Of a DNA stretch of 64,000 nt, positions 9,164 through 17,083 are shown piece by piece (the first letter of the stretch is position 1; each line of letters begins with the position of its first letter). Origin of the DNA: Verrucomicrobiota bacterium (GTDB lineage: Bacteria; Verrucomicrobiota; Verrucomicrobiia; Limisphaerales; JADJPG01). The notes beneath the pieces were generated by a model that worked only from the letters and a program-made list of their open reading frames with translations, searched no databases and was not told the DNA's origin. The position numbers were made by a program, and so were the translations under genes. Location of the stretch: NCBI GenBank assembly GCA_016713365.1, contig JADJPG010000038.1, forward strand, positions 8,932 to 72,931, read 5' to 3'.

Positions 9164-10696
9164 ATGGCAAACCTCATGGAACGGAAACATGCAAAAAAGA
9201 AAAGGGCCGCGAGTGGCGCACAGAAAGCATCCGTCGCCCCACCCGCGGCAGGACGTCGGCTTCGTTTCACTGGAAATAAAGCTCCGAAACTGCCGGACTG
9301 GCCAACGCGGCCGGACGATCAGCGCGTGTCGGTCGTGATTCCCGTGCTGAACGAATCCGCGCGCATCGCCTCCGTCATCCGCCACGTCAAACGCAGCCCG
9401 CTCGTCGGCGAGGTCATCGTGATGGACGACGGCTCCATCGATGGCACACCGGAGATTGCACAGGCTGCGGGCGGACGCGTGGTCACGAGCGCGCTGCTGG
9501 GGAAGGGATCCTCGATGGAGGATGGTGTGCTGGAAGCTCAACACGACACGCTGTTGTATCTCGATGGCGATCTCTCCGGCCTGTGCCACGACCTGGTCGA
9601 ACGACTCGCGGAACCCGTGCTTCGTGGGGAGGCCGATTTCGTCAAAGCCCGCTTCTCCCGCCGCGCCGGCCGCGTCACCGTCCTCACCGCGCGTCCGCTG
9701 CTACGCACCTACTTCCCGGAAATCGCGCACTTTGAGCAACCGCTGGGCGGCATCATCGCCGTCCGCAAGGAACTCCTTTTCAAGCTGCGCTTCGAGAATG
9801 ATTACGGCGTCGACATCGGCCTGTTGATCGACGCCGCCTCCGTCGGCGCGCGGTTGCTGGAAGTCGACATCGGTCACATCGAGCACATCAGCCAGGACCT
9901 CGATCGCCTTGGCGAAATGGCGACCCAGGTCGCGCGCACGATTCTCGAGCGCGCCGCCGCTCTCGGCCGCCTCCGCCTCTCTTTCATTCAGAATTCCCGC
10001 GAGCGCGACCGCATGCGCCGCGCGCATCCGGAGCACATCCTCGCGCGCATCGGCAAGGTCGAAAAGCTGGCGCTGTTCGACATGGACGGAACCCTCCTCG
10101 CGGGCCGCTTCGTGCTCGAACTCGCCAAACGCACTGGCAAAACCGCGGCTCTGGAAAAGTATCTCGATCGCACGGACCTCAAACCGGAAACCCGCACCCG
10201 GCGAATCGCGAATCTGTTTCGCCGCACCAAGCGCGAGCTCTTCGTGGAAACCGCGCGCACGCTCCCGCTCACGCCCGGCGCAGTGGAAGCCGTGGTTGGG
10301 CTCCGCAAGCTCGGCTACCGCGTCGGCATCGTGACCGACAGCTACCACACCGCCGCCGAAACCGTCCGCCGCCGCGTGTTCGCCGACTTCGCACTTGCGA
10401 ACATCCTGGAGTTCCGCCACGGCAAGGCCACCGGCGTCGTCACGCTCGCGCCGACCTTTCGCAGCGGCATGACCGGCTGGCGCGCCTACGACAAGCTGAA
10501 CGCGGTCCGGTTCCTGGTGAAGCGGTTCGAGATCACGCCTCGACAGGTGCTCGCCGTCGGCGACAGCGACAATGACGTGGGTATGCTCCGCGCCGCTGGG
10601 AAATCGTTCGCTTTCCAGCCGAAGAGCGAACGCGTCCGCCGCGCCGCCAAACGAGTCATCAACGACCGGCTGGATGAAGTGCTGGAGTGGGCTTAG
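9164..10696 (+). CDS. Glycosyltransferase family 2-type / HAD phosphatase fusion
   Basis: A 510-aa two-domain protein. Residues 50-290 are a GT-A glycosyltransferase resembling glucosyl-3-phosphoglycerate synthase: SVVIPVLNE, VIVMDDGSIDGT, LLGKGSSMEDG and the metal-binding YLDGDLSG. Residues 300-510 are a SerB-like HAD phosphatase: DMDGTLL (nucleophile D306, acid D308), the motif II Thr in IVTDSY, a Lys in AYDKLNA and GDSDNDVGML. One chain could thus make a sugar-phosphate ester and dephosphorylate it, as the known bifunctional mannosylglycerate synthases do, here perhaps yielding the compatible solute glucosylglycerate. The substrate is inferred. The first 45 residues are basic and disordered-looking. 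It stands alone, convergent with the S46 peptidase with no gap. Confidence 0.8.
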   Translation: MANLMERKHAKKKRAASGAQKASVAPPAAGRRLRFTGNKAPKLPDWPTRPDDQRVSVVIPVLNESARIASVIRHVKRSPLVGEVIVMDDGSIDGTPEIAQAAGGRVVTSALLGKGSSMEDGVLEAQHDTLLYLDGDLSGLCHDLVERLAEPVLRGEADFVKARFSRRAGRVTVLTARPLLRTYFPEIAHFEQPLGGIIAVRKELLFKLRFENDYGVDIGLLIDAASVGARLLEVDIGHIEHISQDLDRLGEMATQVARTILERAAALGRLRLSFIQNSRERDRMRRAHPEHILARIGKVEKLALFDMDGTLLAGRFVLELAKRTGKTAALEKYLDRTDLKPETRTRRIANLFRRTKRELFVETARTLPLTPGAVEAVVGLRKLGYRVGIVTDSYHTAAETVRRRVFADFALANILEFRHGKATGVVTLAPTFRSGMTGWRAYDKLNAVRFLVKRFEITPRQVLAVGDSDNDVGMLRAAGKSFAFQPKSERVRRAAKRVINDRLDEVLEWA

Positions 10697-12772
10697 CTAC
10701 TTGCCGAGCTTCCCCGTCACCAACTCCGCCGCCAGCGTTTTCGCGCCGTAGACTTTCGTCAGCGCTTCATACATCGCCGCGGAGTGAACTGACGTCGCAC
10801 GACCTTGCTTCTCGCTGAAGGCGTAGTCGGCCGGGAGACTCTGCAGATTGCCGTCGAAGATGATGCCGACGTATTCGCCGGCGCGGTTCACCACCGGACT
10901 GCCGGAATTGCCGCCGATGATGTCGGCGGTGCTCACGAAGTTGAACGGGGTCTTCAGATTCAGCTTCGACTTGCGCTTCTCCCACAGCGGCGGCAGGTCG
11001 AACGGCGGCTTGCGATTCATCTCGCTCGCGCGCTCGTAGAGTCCGCCCAACGTCGTCATCGCGGGAATCTGCTTCCCATCTTCCTCGTAGCCCTTCACCA
11101 CGCCGAAGCTCAGGCGCAGCGTGAAGGTCGCGTCCGGATAACCCGCAGTGCCGAGCAACGCATTGCGCGCGCGGGCAATTGCCGCCTGCGCCTGCTGCTT
11201 CACCTCGGTCTGTTCCTCGAACACCTTGCGCAGCGCGCGCGCCTCGGCGTCGATCAGCCGGGCGAGCTCGATCATCGGATCCTTCGCCGCCATCACCGCT
11301 GCCGCGCCGCCTTCGTAGAGCTTCTTGCGGAACGCCACGTCTCGGACCTTCGTGCCCTTGATCAATTCCACCGCGCGTTCGCGAGGCGATTTGCCGGCGA
11401 GAACCTTCTGCACGAGCGGATCATTGCCGCCGAACTGTCCCGCGAGGAACGTCAGCGAATCGGTCAGCGTGAGAATCTCCAGGTCGTCGTGAATGGGCTT
11501 TTCGGAGAACAGGCTGAACTCCAGCGATTCCTTGCCGCCATCGGTGAATTCGCGCAGACGCTCGCCGTTCGGCTTGGACCGTTCATCGCCCGCGCGCAGC
11601 AACGTGCGCGCGATGCCGAAGCTGTCGCTGCTGAAGCCGAGCCCGCCTTCGAGGAAATTCTGACGCGTCGCCTGCGCGGCCACGGTCTTCGTGGCAGCAG
11701 CAATCTTGTCGTAGGCCGCGAGCGCGGCTTCGTGTTCCGCGGAGCCAGCGAGCTTCGCCTTGAAGTCCGCTTCCGCCTTCACCTTCTCACCCATCAATGA
11801 CGGATCGAGCAAGCCGCCGAGTCGGCCATCAAGCGCCTTGCGGGAATTCTTCACGCCGAAGAGTTCGTCCTTCGCGCGACGCGCGTTCTCCTCGCTGCGC
11901 GCGCTCCAGGCTTCGAGCAACACTTCCGTGCGCTTGAGCGAGTTGAGGCGGAAGGGCAGCCCTTGATCGCGCAGATACTCCAGCTCCGCGACCGTGAGCA
12001 ATCGGCTCGTGCGACCAGGATGACCGGAGACAAACACCAGCTCGCCGTCCTTTGCGCCCGTGGTGGAGAACTTCAGGTAGTGCTGAATCTTCGCCGGCTT
12101 GCCGTTCTCGTAGGCGCGGAAGAAACAGATATCGAGGTCGTAGCGCGGGAACTCGAAGTTGTCCGGGTCGCCGCCGTAGAAGGCGATCTGCGATTCCGGC
12201 GCGAAGGCGAGGCGCACGTCCGTGTATTTCTTGAAGCGATAGAGATGATACGCGCCGCCCTGCCAGAGCGTGACGACGTCCGAGCGCAGGCCGGTCTTGT
12301 CGAGCGACGCCTTCTCGATCTCGGCCATGACCTTGCGGCGCGCGGCGAAGGCGGCGGCGGGCGCGGCGTCCTTCGGAATCGCGGCGTTCACCTGAGCGGT
12401 CACGTCTTCGATCGATTGCAGCACGTTCAGTTCAAGGTCGAGACACTTCACCTCGTCCGCCAGCGACTTCGCGGAGAAGCCGTCGCGCAGATAATTCTTC
12501 TCCTTCGTGCTGATCTTCTGCAGCGCGTCTGCGGCGACGTGATGATTCGAGAGAAGCAGGCCATCCTCGCTCACGAAGCCGCCGGACCCGCCGGAGTTGA
12601 AGCGCACGGACGCCTTCTGCAAATGCTCCATCCACGCGTCGGTGGGCTCGAACTGGTGCCGGTCCTTGAGAATCTGGCGCGGCGGCTGGTTGAAGAGCCA
12701 CATGCCCTCATCGGCCAGCGCGGAGACCGAAAGCGAGCAAGCCAGCAAGGCGGAGAAAACGTTCTTTGTCAT
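10697..12772 (-). CDS. S46-family dipeptidyl-peptidase
   Basis: A 691-aa exported peptidase of family S46 (DPP7/DPP11 type; family members are about 700 aa). A signal peptide ends at ALADEGMW, and the mature N-terminus DEGMW is family-typical. The catalytic His is in LLSNHHVAAD, the acidic residue probably in GGDPDNFEFPRYDLD, and the nucleophilic Ser in GGNSGSPVVN. The segment FDGN after the serine carries Gly at the position that is Gly in DPP7 and Arg in the Asp/Glu-specific DPP11 enzymes, suggesting hydrophobic P1 preference. It would release dipeptides from peptide N-termini in the periplasm. A REP-like inverted pair lies just upstream. Confidence 0.9.
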   Translation of the reverse strand: MTKNVFSALLACSLSVSALADEGMWLFNQPPRQILKDRHQFEPTDAWMEHLQKASVRFNSGGSGGFVSEDGLLLSNHHVAADALQKISTKEKNYLRDGFSAKSLADEVKCLDLELNVLQSIEDVTAQVNAAIPKDAAPAAAFAARRKVMAEIEKASLDKTGLRSDVVTLWQGGAYHLYRFKKYTDVRLAFAPESQIAFYGGDPDNFEFPRYDLDICFFRAYENGKPAKIQHYLKFSTTGAKDGELVFVSGHPGRTSRLLTVAELEYLRDQGLPFRLNSLKRTEVLLEAWSARSEENARRAKDELFGVKNSRKALDGRLGGLLDPSLMGEKVKAEADFKAKLAGSAEHEAALAAYDKIAAATKTVAAQATRQNFLEGGLGFSSDSFGIARTLLRAGDERSKPNGERLREFTDGGKESLEFSLFSEKPIHDDLEILTLTDSLTFLAGQFGGNDPLVQKVLAGKSPRERAVELIKGTKVRDVAFRKKLYEGGAAAVMAAKDPMIELARLIDAEARALRKVFEEQTEVKQQAQAAIARARNALLGTAGYPDATFTLRLSFGVVKGYEEDGKQIPAMTTLGGLYERASEMNRKPPFDLPPLWEKRKSKLNLKTPFNFVSTADIIGGNSGSPVVNRAGEYVGIIFDGNLQSLPADYAFSEKQGRATSVHSAAMYEALTKVYGAKTLAAELVTGKLGK

Positions 12773-12844
12773 GGCGCGAAGGTAGTGAAGGACGGGGAGG
12801 ATTGGCTAGGGGAAGTTGATGGAAGCGCCGGAGGCGAGAGAGAA

Positions 12845-12969
12845 GGTAGCCCCGGGCGTGAGCCCGGGGTTTGAGGGTTTCAGGGTAACAGCCCCGGATG
12901 GGGCGGAAGAACTTCTATCGCCCCGTTGTGGCTGGCGGCATTACCCCGGGCTTACGCCCGGGGCTACCC
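12845..12969. repeat. REP-like inverted pair 1 (GTAG-headed, CCCCGGGC type)
   Basis: The left arm (12845-12871) is GGTAGC followed by the palindrome CCCCGGGCGTGAGCCCGGGG; the right arm (12941-12969) is its reverse complement with one change in the loop. The 69 bases between contain further complementary blocks (AGCCCCGG with CCCCGTTGTGGCT), so the whole unit can fold as a long hairpin. The GTAG head plus palindrome is the hallmark of REP sequences recognised by RAYT transposases. No RAYT gene is in the window. The right arm touches the stop end of the neighbouring hypothetical gene. Confidence 0.8.
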
Positions 12970-13554
12970 TCTTGCCGGCCCTTCGGGCCTGTCCTCGTCC
13001 TCCGTTTCGATCACGCAAGCCTCGACTCCCTGCCGCTGTATTTTTTCGATGAACTCCAGCGCGCATTCAACGGGAGCCGATCCAAAATCTATGGAGATTT
13101 TCCACCCTCCGATCGGTGAACTATCCCACGAAATCGAATGGATAACCCCGAGCAGCCCCGACTCATCGGTTGTTCTCTCGTCTGCTTCATCGATCCATCT
13201 CGAAAGCCAGCCCCCAAGCTGGGCCAAATCGAAACTGGGAGCGTCGAATGAAACCGAGACATTCTCCCAAGAAACATCAGAAAAATTCACCACGACTCCA
13301 TTGCAATGAAGGATCGAATGTGGCCGTCCCGCATCACAGTTAAACGCAATTCGTGAGACTTGAGGAGCGGATGACGGACCGTGGATCGCGTCAAGGCGAG
13401 AGAGAGAAAATGGGCGTGGGTTCGCGGCGTTATTCAGTTCGACCAGCAGTTCTGTGGCGCACTCAGGATGAGCATGCTTCAGCTCTCCGAGCTTCTCCCG
13501 GAGAAATCGCAAGTAGGCATCCCTCGCGATTTGAAGGCGGTGTTCGAGCTCCAC
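12964..13554 (-). CDS. Hypothetical protein
   Basis: A 196-aa soluble protein with no signal peptide or membrane segment; not recognised. The N-terminal 45 residues are predicted helical (MELEHRLQIARDAYLRFLREK), followed by a beta-rich middle with the Trp-containing segments FSDVSWENVSVSF and SISWDSSPIGGWKISIDFG, and a short helical end. It starts 4 bases after the stop of the zinc-ribbon gene, so the two are one operon. Codon use matches its neighbours and the frame is intact, so it is a real gene. Its 3' end overlaps the REP-like arm by a few bases. Confidence 0.7.
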   Translation of the reverse strand: MELEHRLQIARDAYLRFLREKLGELKHAHPECATELLVELNNAANPRPFSLSRLDAIHGPSSAPQVSRIAFNCDAGRPHSILHCNGVVVNFSDVSWENVSVSFDAPSFDLAQLGGWLSRWIDEADERTTDESGLLGVIHSISWDSSPIGGWKISIDFGSAPVECALEFIEKIQRQGVEACVIETEDEDRPEGPARG

Positions 13555-13558
13555 GTGA

Positions 13559-13963
13559 TCACACCCTCACCTGCGCCGCCGCCTGCGCCATCGCGGCGAC
13601 CCAGCCGGGCGGCGCGACCTTGGCGCCCTTGACCTCCTGATGGATGCGCGAGAACTCGCCTTCATCAAGCCACAGGCCGCCGCACGTCGGGCATTGATCG
13701 ATCTCCACCAGCTTCTGCTCCGAGAACCAGCGGCGTTCCAGCACCTGCTCCGGACACCGCGGACACACGCGCGGCTCGGTCAGCTTGACCTCCTTGTTCG
13801 GATCGCGCCAGACGGTGTGCAGATTCGCCGCGCTGCGGGCATCGACGCGCTGGAGTTCACGTTGATCAAACCAGATGCCGCCGCAACCGCCGTAGCAGAT
13901 GTCCACGGTCATGCCACCAGCACCTTTTTCGCGGAGGGAATTCTTGCAGGCCGGACATTTCAT
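13559..13963 (-). CDS. zf-TFIIB (two zinc-ribbon) protein
   Basis: A 134-aa protein with two consecutive zf-TFIIB-type units. The first has CPAC (residue 3) and later CYGGCGGIWFDQRELQ; the second has CPRC and CPTCGGLWLDEGEF. The C..C/C..CGG(I/L)W(F/L)D pattern is characteristic. The ATG at 13963 starts one residue before the first knuckle; the frame is open upstream but that sequence runs through a repeat and is not protein-like. Function in bacteria is undefined, probably a zinc-dependent protein or nucleic-acid contact. It heads a two-gene operon with the following hypothetical gene. Confidence 0.85.
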   Translation of the reverse strand: MKCPACKNSLREKGAGGMTVDICYGGCGGIWFDQRELQRVDARSAANLHTVWRDPNKEVKLTEPRVCPRCPEQVLERRWFSEQKLVEIDQCPTCGGLWLDEGEFSRIHQEVKGAKVAPPGWVAAMAQAAAQVRV

Positions 13964-14014
13964 GGCGGGAAGGATAGGCCACTCTGACCGTCTGGCAATG
14001 ACGGAGGATACGCC

Positions 14015-14082
14015 GTAGCCGCCGACGTAAGGAGGCGGAGGGACGATAGGTTCAAGGTCCGCCTCGTTACCTCGGCGGCTAC
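14015..14082. repeat. REP-like inverted pair 2 (GTAGCCGCC type)
   Basis: The left arm (14015-14039) begins GTAGCCGCCGACGTAAGG; the right arm (14058-14082) is its reverse complement with two changes that keep each arm near-palindromic (GCCGCC ... GGCGG). The arms face each other with 18 bases between, the same design as the pairs at 12845 and 37571. It fills the gap between the zinc-ribbon gene and the end of the DUF1501 gene and could act as a transcript-end hairpin for the latter. Confidence 0.75.
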
Positions 14083-14087
14083 CTTTC

Positions 14088-15548
14088 TCAGACCAACACA
14101 CCCGGAATCGGCTTGCCGGCACCGGCCACGCCGGAAAGGCGTTCCTGACGACCGCTGATTTCCCAGTAGAGGTTGTCGTTCTTGATGCCGAGCGCGGCGA
14201 GAATCGTCGCGTGCAGGTCGCGGAAGTGGACGGGGCTTTCGACGGCCATCAGGCCAAGCTCATCCGTCGCGCCGAGACGCAGGCCGGGCTTCACGCCGCC
14301 GCCGGCCATCCAGATGGTGAAGCCCGCCGCGTTGTGCTGACGCCCGTTGTTGCCCTGCATCATCGGCGTGCGGCCGAACTCGCTCGCCCAGATGACGAGC
14401 GTCTCGTCGAGCAGACCGCGGTGCTTCAGGTCGCTGAGCAGCGCGGCGATGGGTTGGTCGGTCCAGCGGGCGCGGGGCGTGTGGTTCTTCACCAAGTCGC
14501 CGTGGGCATCCCAGCCATCCTTGTCCGGCATGTCATAGACCTGCACAAAGCGCACGCCGCGCTCCACGAGCCGCCGGGAGAGCAGGCATTTGCGCGCGAA
14601 ACTGACGGTGCGCTTGTCCGAGTGCTCGAAGCCGTAGCTGCGGCGAAGGTAGTCAGGCTCGCTGTCGAGGTTGCCGACTTCGAGCGCGGCGGACTGCATG
14701 CGATACGAGAGCTCGTAGCTGGCGATGCGTGCGTCGAGTTCCGTGAACCCGGCGCGTTTCTCGCGATGTTTTAGATTCAGTTCGCGAATGAGATCGAGCG
14801 ACGCGCGCTGGCCGACGGCGAATTCCGGCGGCGGGAGAAGATCAAGCACCGGCGTGCCGGTGTCGCGCAGGCGTGTGGGCTGAAACGCTGCAGGCAGGAA
14901 GCCGTTCGAGTAATTCGCCGCGCCACCGAGCGGGCCGGCCTCGAAGAGCATCACGTAGCCGGGCAAATCCTGGTTCTCCGTGCCGAGCCCGTAGGTGACC
15001 CATGAGCCGAGGCTGGCTTTGCCGGGGCGGATGTCGCCGGTGTGCAGCTGGTAGCTCGCGGGCGCGTGATTGTTCGAGTCCGCCTGCATCGAGTGAATGA
15101 TGCAGAGGTCATCGACGTGCCCGGCGACCTGCGGATACAGCTCGCTGACCCAGAGCCCGGACTGCCCGTGCTGCGAAAACTTGTAAGGGCTGCCCATCAG
15201 CTCGTCTTTGCAGCCGTGGAAGACGTTCGCGAATTTCGTCGCGTTGACGGCTTTGCGAATCGAGTCCGGGACGGGCTTGCCGTTGAGCTTCTGCAGCTCG
15301 GGCTTGTAGTCGAACGTATCGACGTGCGACGGCCCGCCGACCATGAAGAGGAAGATGACGGACTTGGCGCGCGGCGCGAAATGCGGCGGACGCGCGGCGA
15401 AGGGGTTGAGCGGATCGAGCTCGACGGCGGGCTTGCCGGCGGCTGGTGCTTCGAGCCGCCACAACGCGCTCAACGCGACGGCTCCGAAGCCCGCACCCAT
15501 CTGGTGCAGGAACCGGCGGCGTGAGCTGGTTGGAGCGCCGAGGAACAT
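14088..15548 (-). CDS. DUF1501 protein, Tat-exported
   Basis: A 486-aa DUF1501 protein (alkaline-phosphatase/sulfatase-like fold). The N-terminus has a Tat signal, SSRRRFLHQMGAGFGAVALS. Family blocks are FLFMVGGPSHVDTFDYKPEL, NNHAPASYQLHTG, RFVQVYDMPDKDGWDAHGDL, VIWASEFGRTPMMQG and HFRDLHATILAALGI. It lies 58 bases after another DUF1501 gene and downstream of a cytochrome-domain DUF1549/DUF1553 gene, a trio very common in Planctomycetota and Verrucomicrobiota. The biochemical role is not established; a periplasmic hydrolase working with the cytochrome partner is the usual guess. The ATG at 15548 precedes the Tat motif. Confidence 0.88.
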   Translation of the reverse strand: MFLGAPTSSRRRFLHQMGAGFGAVALSALWRLEAPAAGKPAVELDPLNPFAARPPHFAPRAKSVIFLFMVGGPSHVDTFDYKPELQKLNGKPVPDSIRKAVNATKFANVFHGCKDELMGSPYKFSQHGQSGLWVSELYPQVAGHVDDLCIIHSMQADSNNHAPASYQLHTGDIRPGKASLGSWVTYGLGTENQDLPGYVMLFEAGPLGGAANYSNGFLPAAFQPTRLRDTGTPVLDLLPPPEFAVGQRASLDLIRELNLKHREKRAGFTELDARIASYELSYRMQSAALEVGNLDSEPDYLRRSYGFEHSDKRTVSFARKCLLSRRLVERGVRFVQVYDMPDKDGWDAHGDLVKNHTPRARWTDQPIAALLSDLKHRGLLDETLVIWASEFGRTPMMQGNNGRQHNAAGFTIWMAGGGVKPGLRLGATDELGLMAVESPVHFRDLHATILAALGIKNDNLYWEISGRQERLSGVAGAGKPIPGVLV

Positions 15549-15606
15549 GCGGGAAGGCTAGCAGTTCACTGGCGCAAGGCGAGTTGGGAGTTGAGGCAAA
15601 TCGCCG

Positions 15607-17069
15607 CTACGCGAGGATGTCTTTAACCACCTGCGCTTCCGCATCCACGCCGGTGAGCTTCATGTCCACGCCCTGCCATTTCACAGTGAACTTGCGGTGA
15701 TCGATGCCGAGCTGGTTGAGGATGGTCGCGTGCAGGTCGCGCACGTGGACCGGATTCTCGACGACGTTGTAGCTGAAATCATCCGTCTGACCGTAAACGT
15801 CCCGCCCTTGATGCCGCCGCCGGCCAGCCACATCGTGAAGCAGCGCGGATGATGATCGCGCCCGTAGTTTTCCTTCGAGAGACCGCCCTGGCTGTAAATC
15901 GTGCGCCCGAACTCTCCGCCCCAGATGATGAGCGTGCTGTCGAAGAGACCGCGTGACTTGAGATCGTTGATGAGCGCGTAGGTGGCTTGATCAATGTCCT
16001 TGCACTGGCTGGGGAGACGACCGCCGGCGTTCGAGTGATGGTCCCAGTTGTTGAGGTACACCTGCACGAAGCGCGTGCCGCGTTCGACGAGCCGGCGCGC
16101 CAGCAGACACGTCGAGGCGAAGGTGCCAGGCTTCTTTACGGCGTCACCGTAGAGCTTCATCGTGGCCTCCGATTCGCCCGCGAAGTCGGTCAGCTCCGGC
16201 ACGCTGGTCTGCATGCGGAACGCCATCTCGAACTGCTTGATGCGCGTATGCGTTTCCGGATCACCGACCTTCTTATGGGTGATCTCGTTGAGCGCGTTCA
16301 ATCCGTCCAGCTGACGTCGGCGCAACTCACCGGTGACGCCGGGCGGGTTGGTGATGAAGAGAATCGGGTCGCCCTGGCTGCGGAAGGAAACGCCGGCGTG
16401 TTCGCCACTCAGGAAGCCGCTCGACCACAGCCGCGCGCTGATCGCCTGAATCTGTTCCTTGTTCGTCGGCTCGGCGACGAGCACCACGAAGGTCGGGAGA
16501 TTTTCGTTCAACGTGCCAAGTCCATAGCTGACCCATGAGCCGATGCACGGCCGACCACCGACCATGCTGCCGGTCTGCATCGCGCAGATCGCCGGCTCGT
16601 GGTTGATGGCCTCGGTGTGCATCGAACGAATGAACGCCATGTCGTCCACGCACTTTGCAGTCCACGGGAGCAACTCGGTGTTCATCATCATGCCGTTCTT
16701 GCCGGCAGGCTTGAACTCCCACTTCGACGGCGCGATTGGGAAACGTTTCTGCCCGGATGTCATCGTGGTGAGCCGCTGACCCTGGCGAACGGAGTCCGGC
16801 AGGTCCTTGTCATACCAATCCTTCATCACCGGCTTGTAATCGTAGAGATCCATCTGCGACGGGCCGCCGACCATGTGCAGGTAGATGATGTTCTTCACCT
16901 TGGCCGGGAAGTGGGGGAGTGTGGCGCTGACCGGACCAGCGTCTTCGCCCCAAAGCTTCATCGTCGGTCCGAGCAACGAAGCGAGCGCGGCGTAACCAAG
17001 GGCGTTCTTGCCGCGGCTGAAGAACTGGCGGCGGGTTTCGAGTTGCGTGAATTGATCGAGAGGATTCAT
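15607..17069 (-). CDS. DUF1501 protein, frameshifted
   Basis: About 487 aa, Tat-type N-terminus (ETRRQFFSRGKNALGYAALASL), then the DUF1501 blocks IIYLHMVGGPSQMDLYDYKP, EAINHEPAICAMQTG, RFVQVYLNNWDHHSN and IIWGGEFGRTIYSQGG. Near 15798 one G appears lost: the main frame turns into nonsense after GGGIKGGTF, while the next frame reads VYGQTDDFSYNVVENPVHVRDL and ends VKDILA at 15607. The start is ATG 17069, 8 bases after GGAG; a GTG at 17078 is too close to that site. It starts 15 bases after the cytochrome-domain gene, so both are co-transcribed. The break is either a consensus error or an inactivating mutation. Confidence 0.8.
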
Positions 17070-17083
17070 GTCGTTCACTCCGG

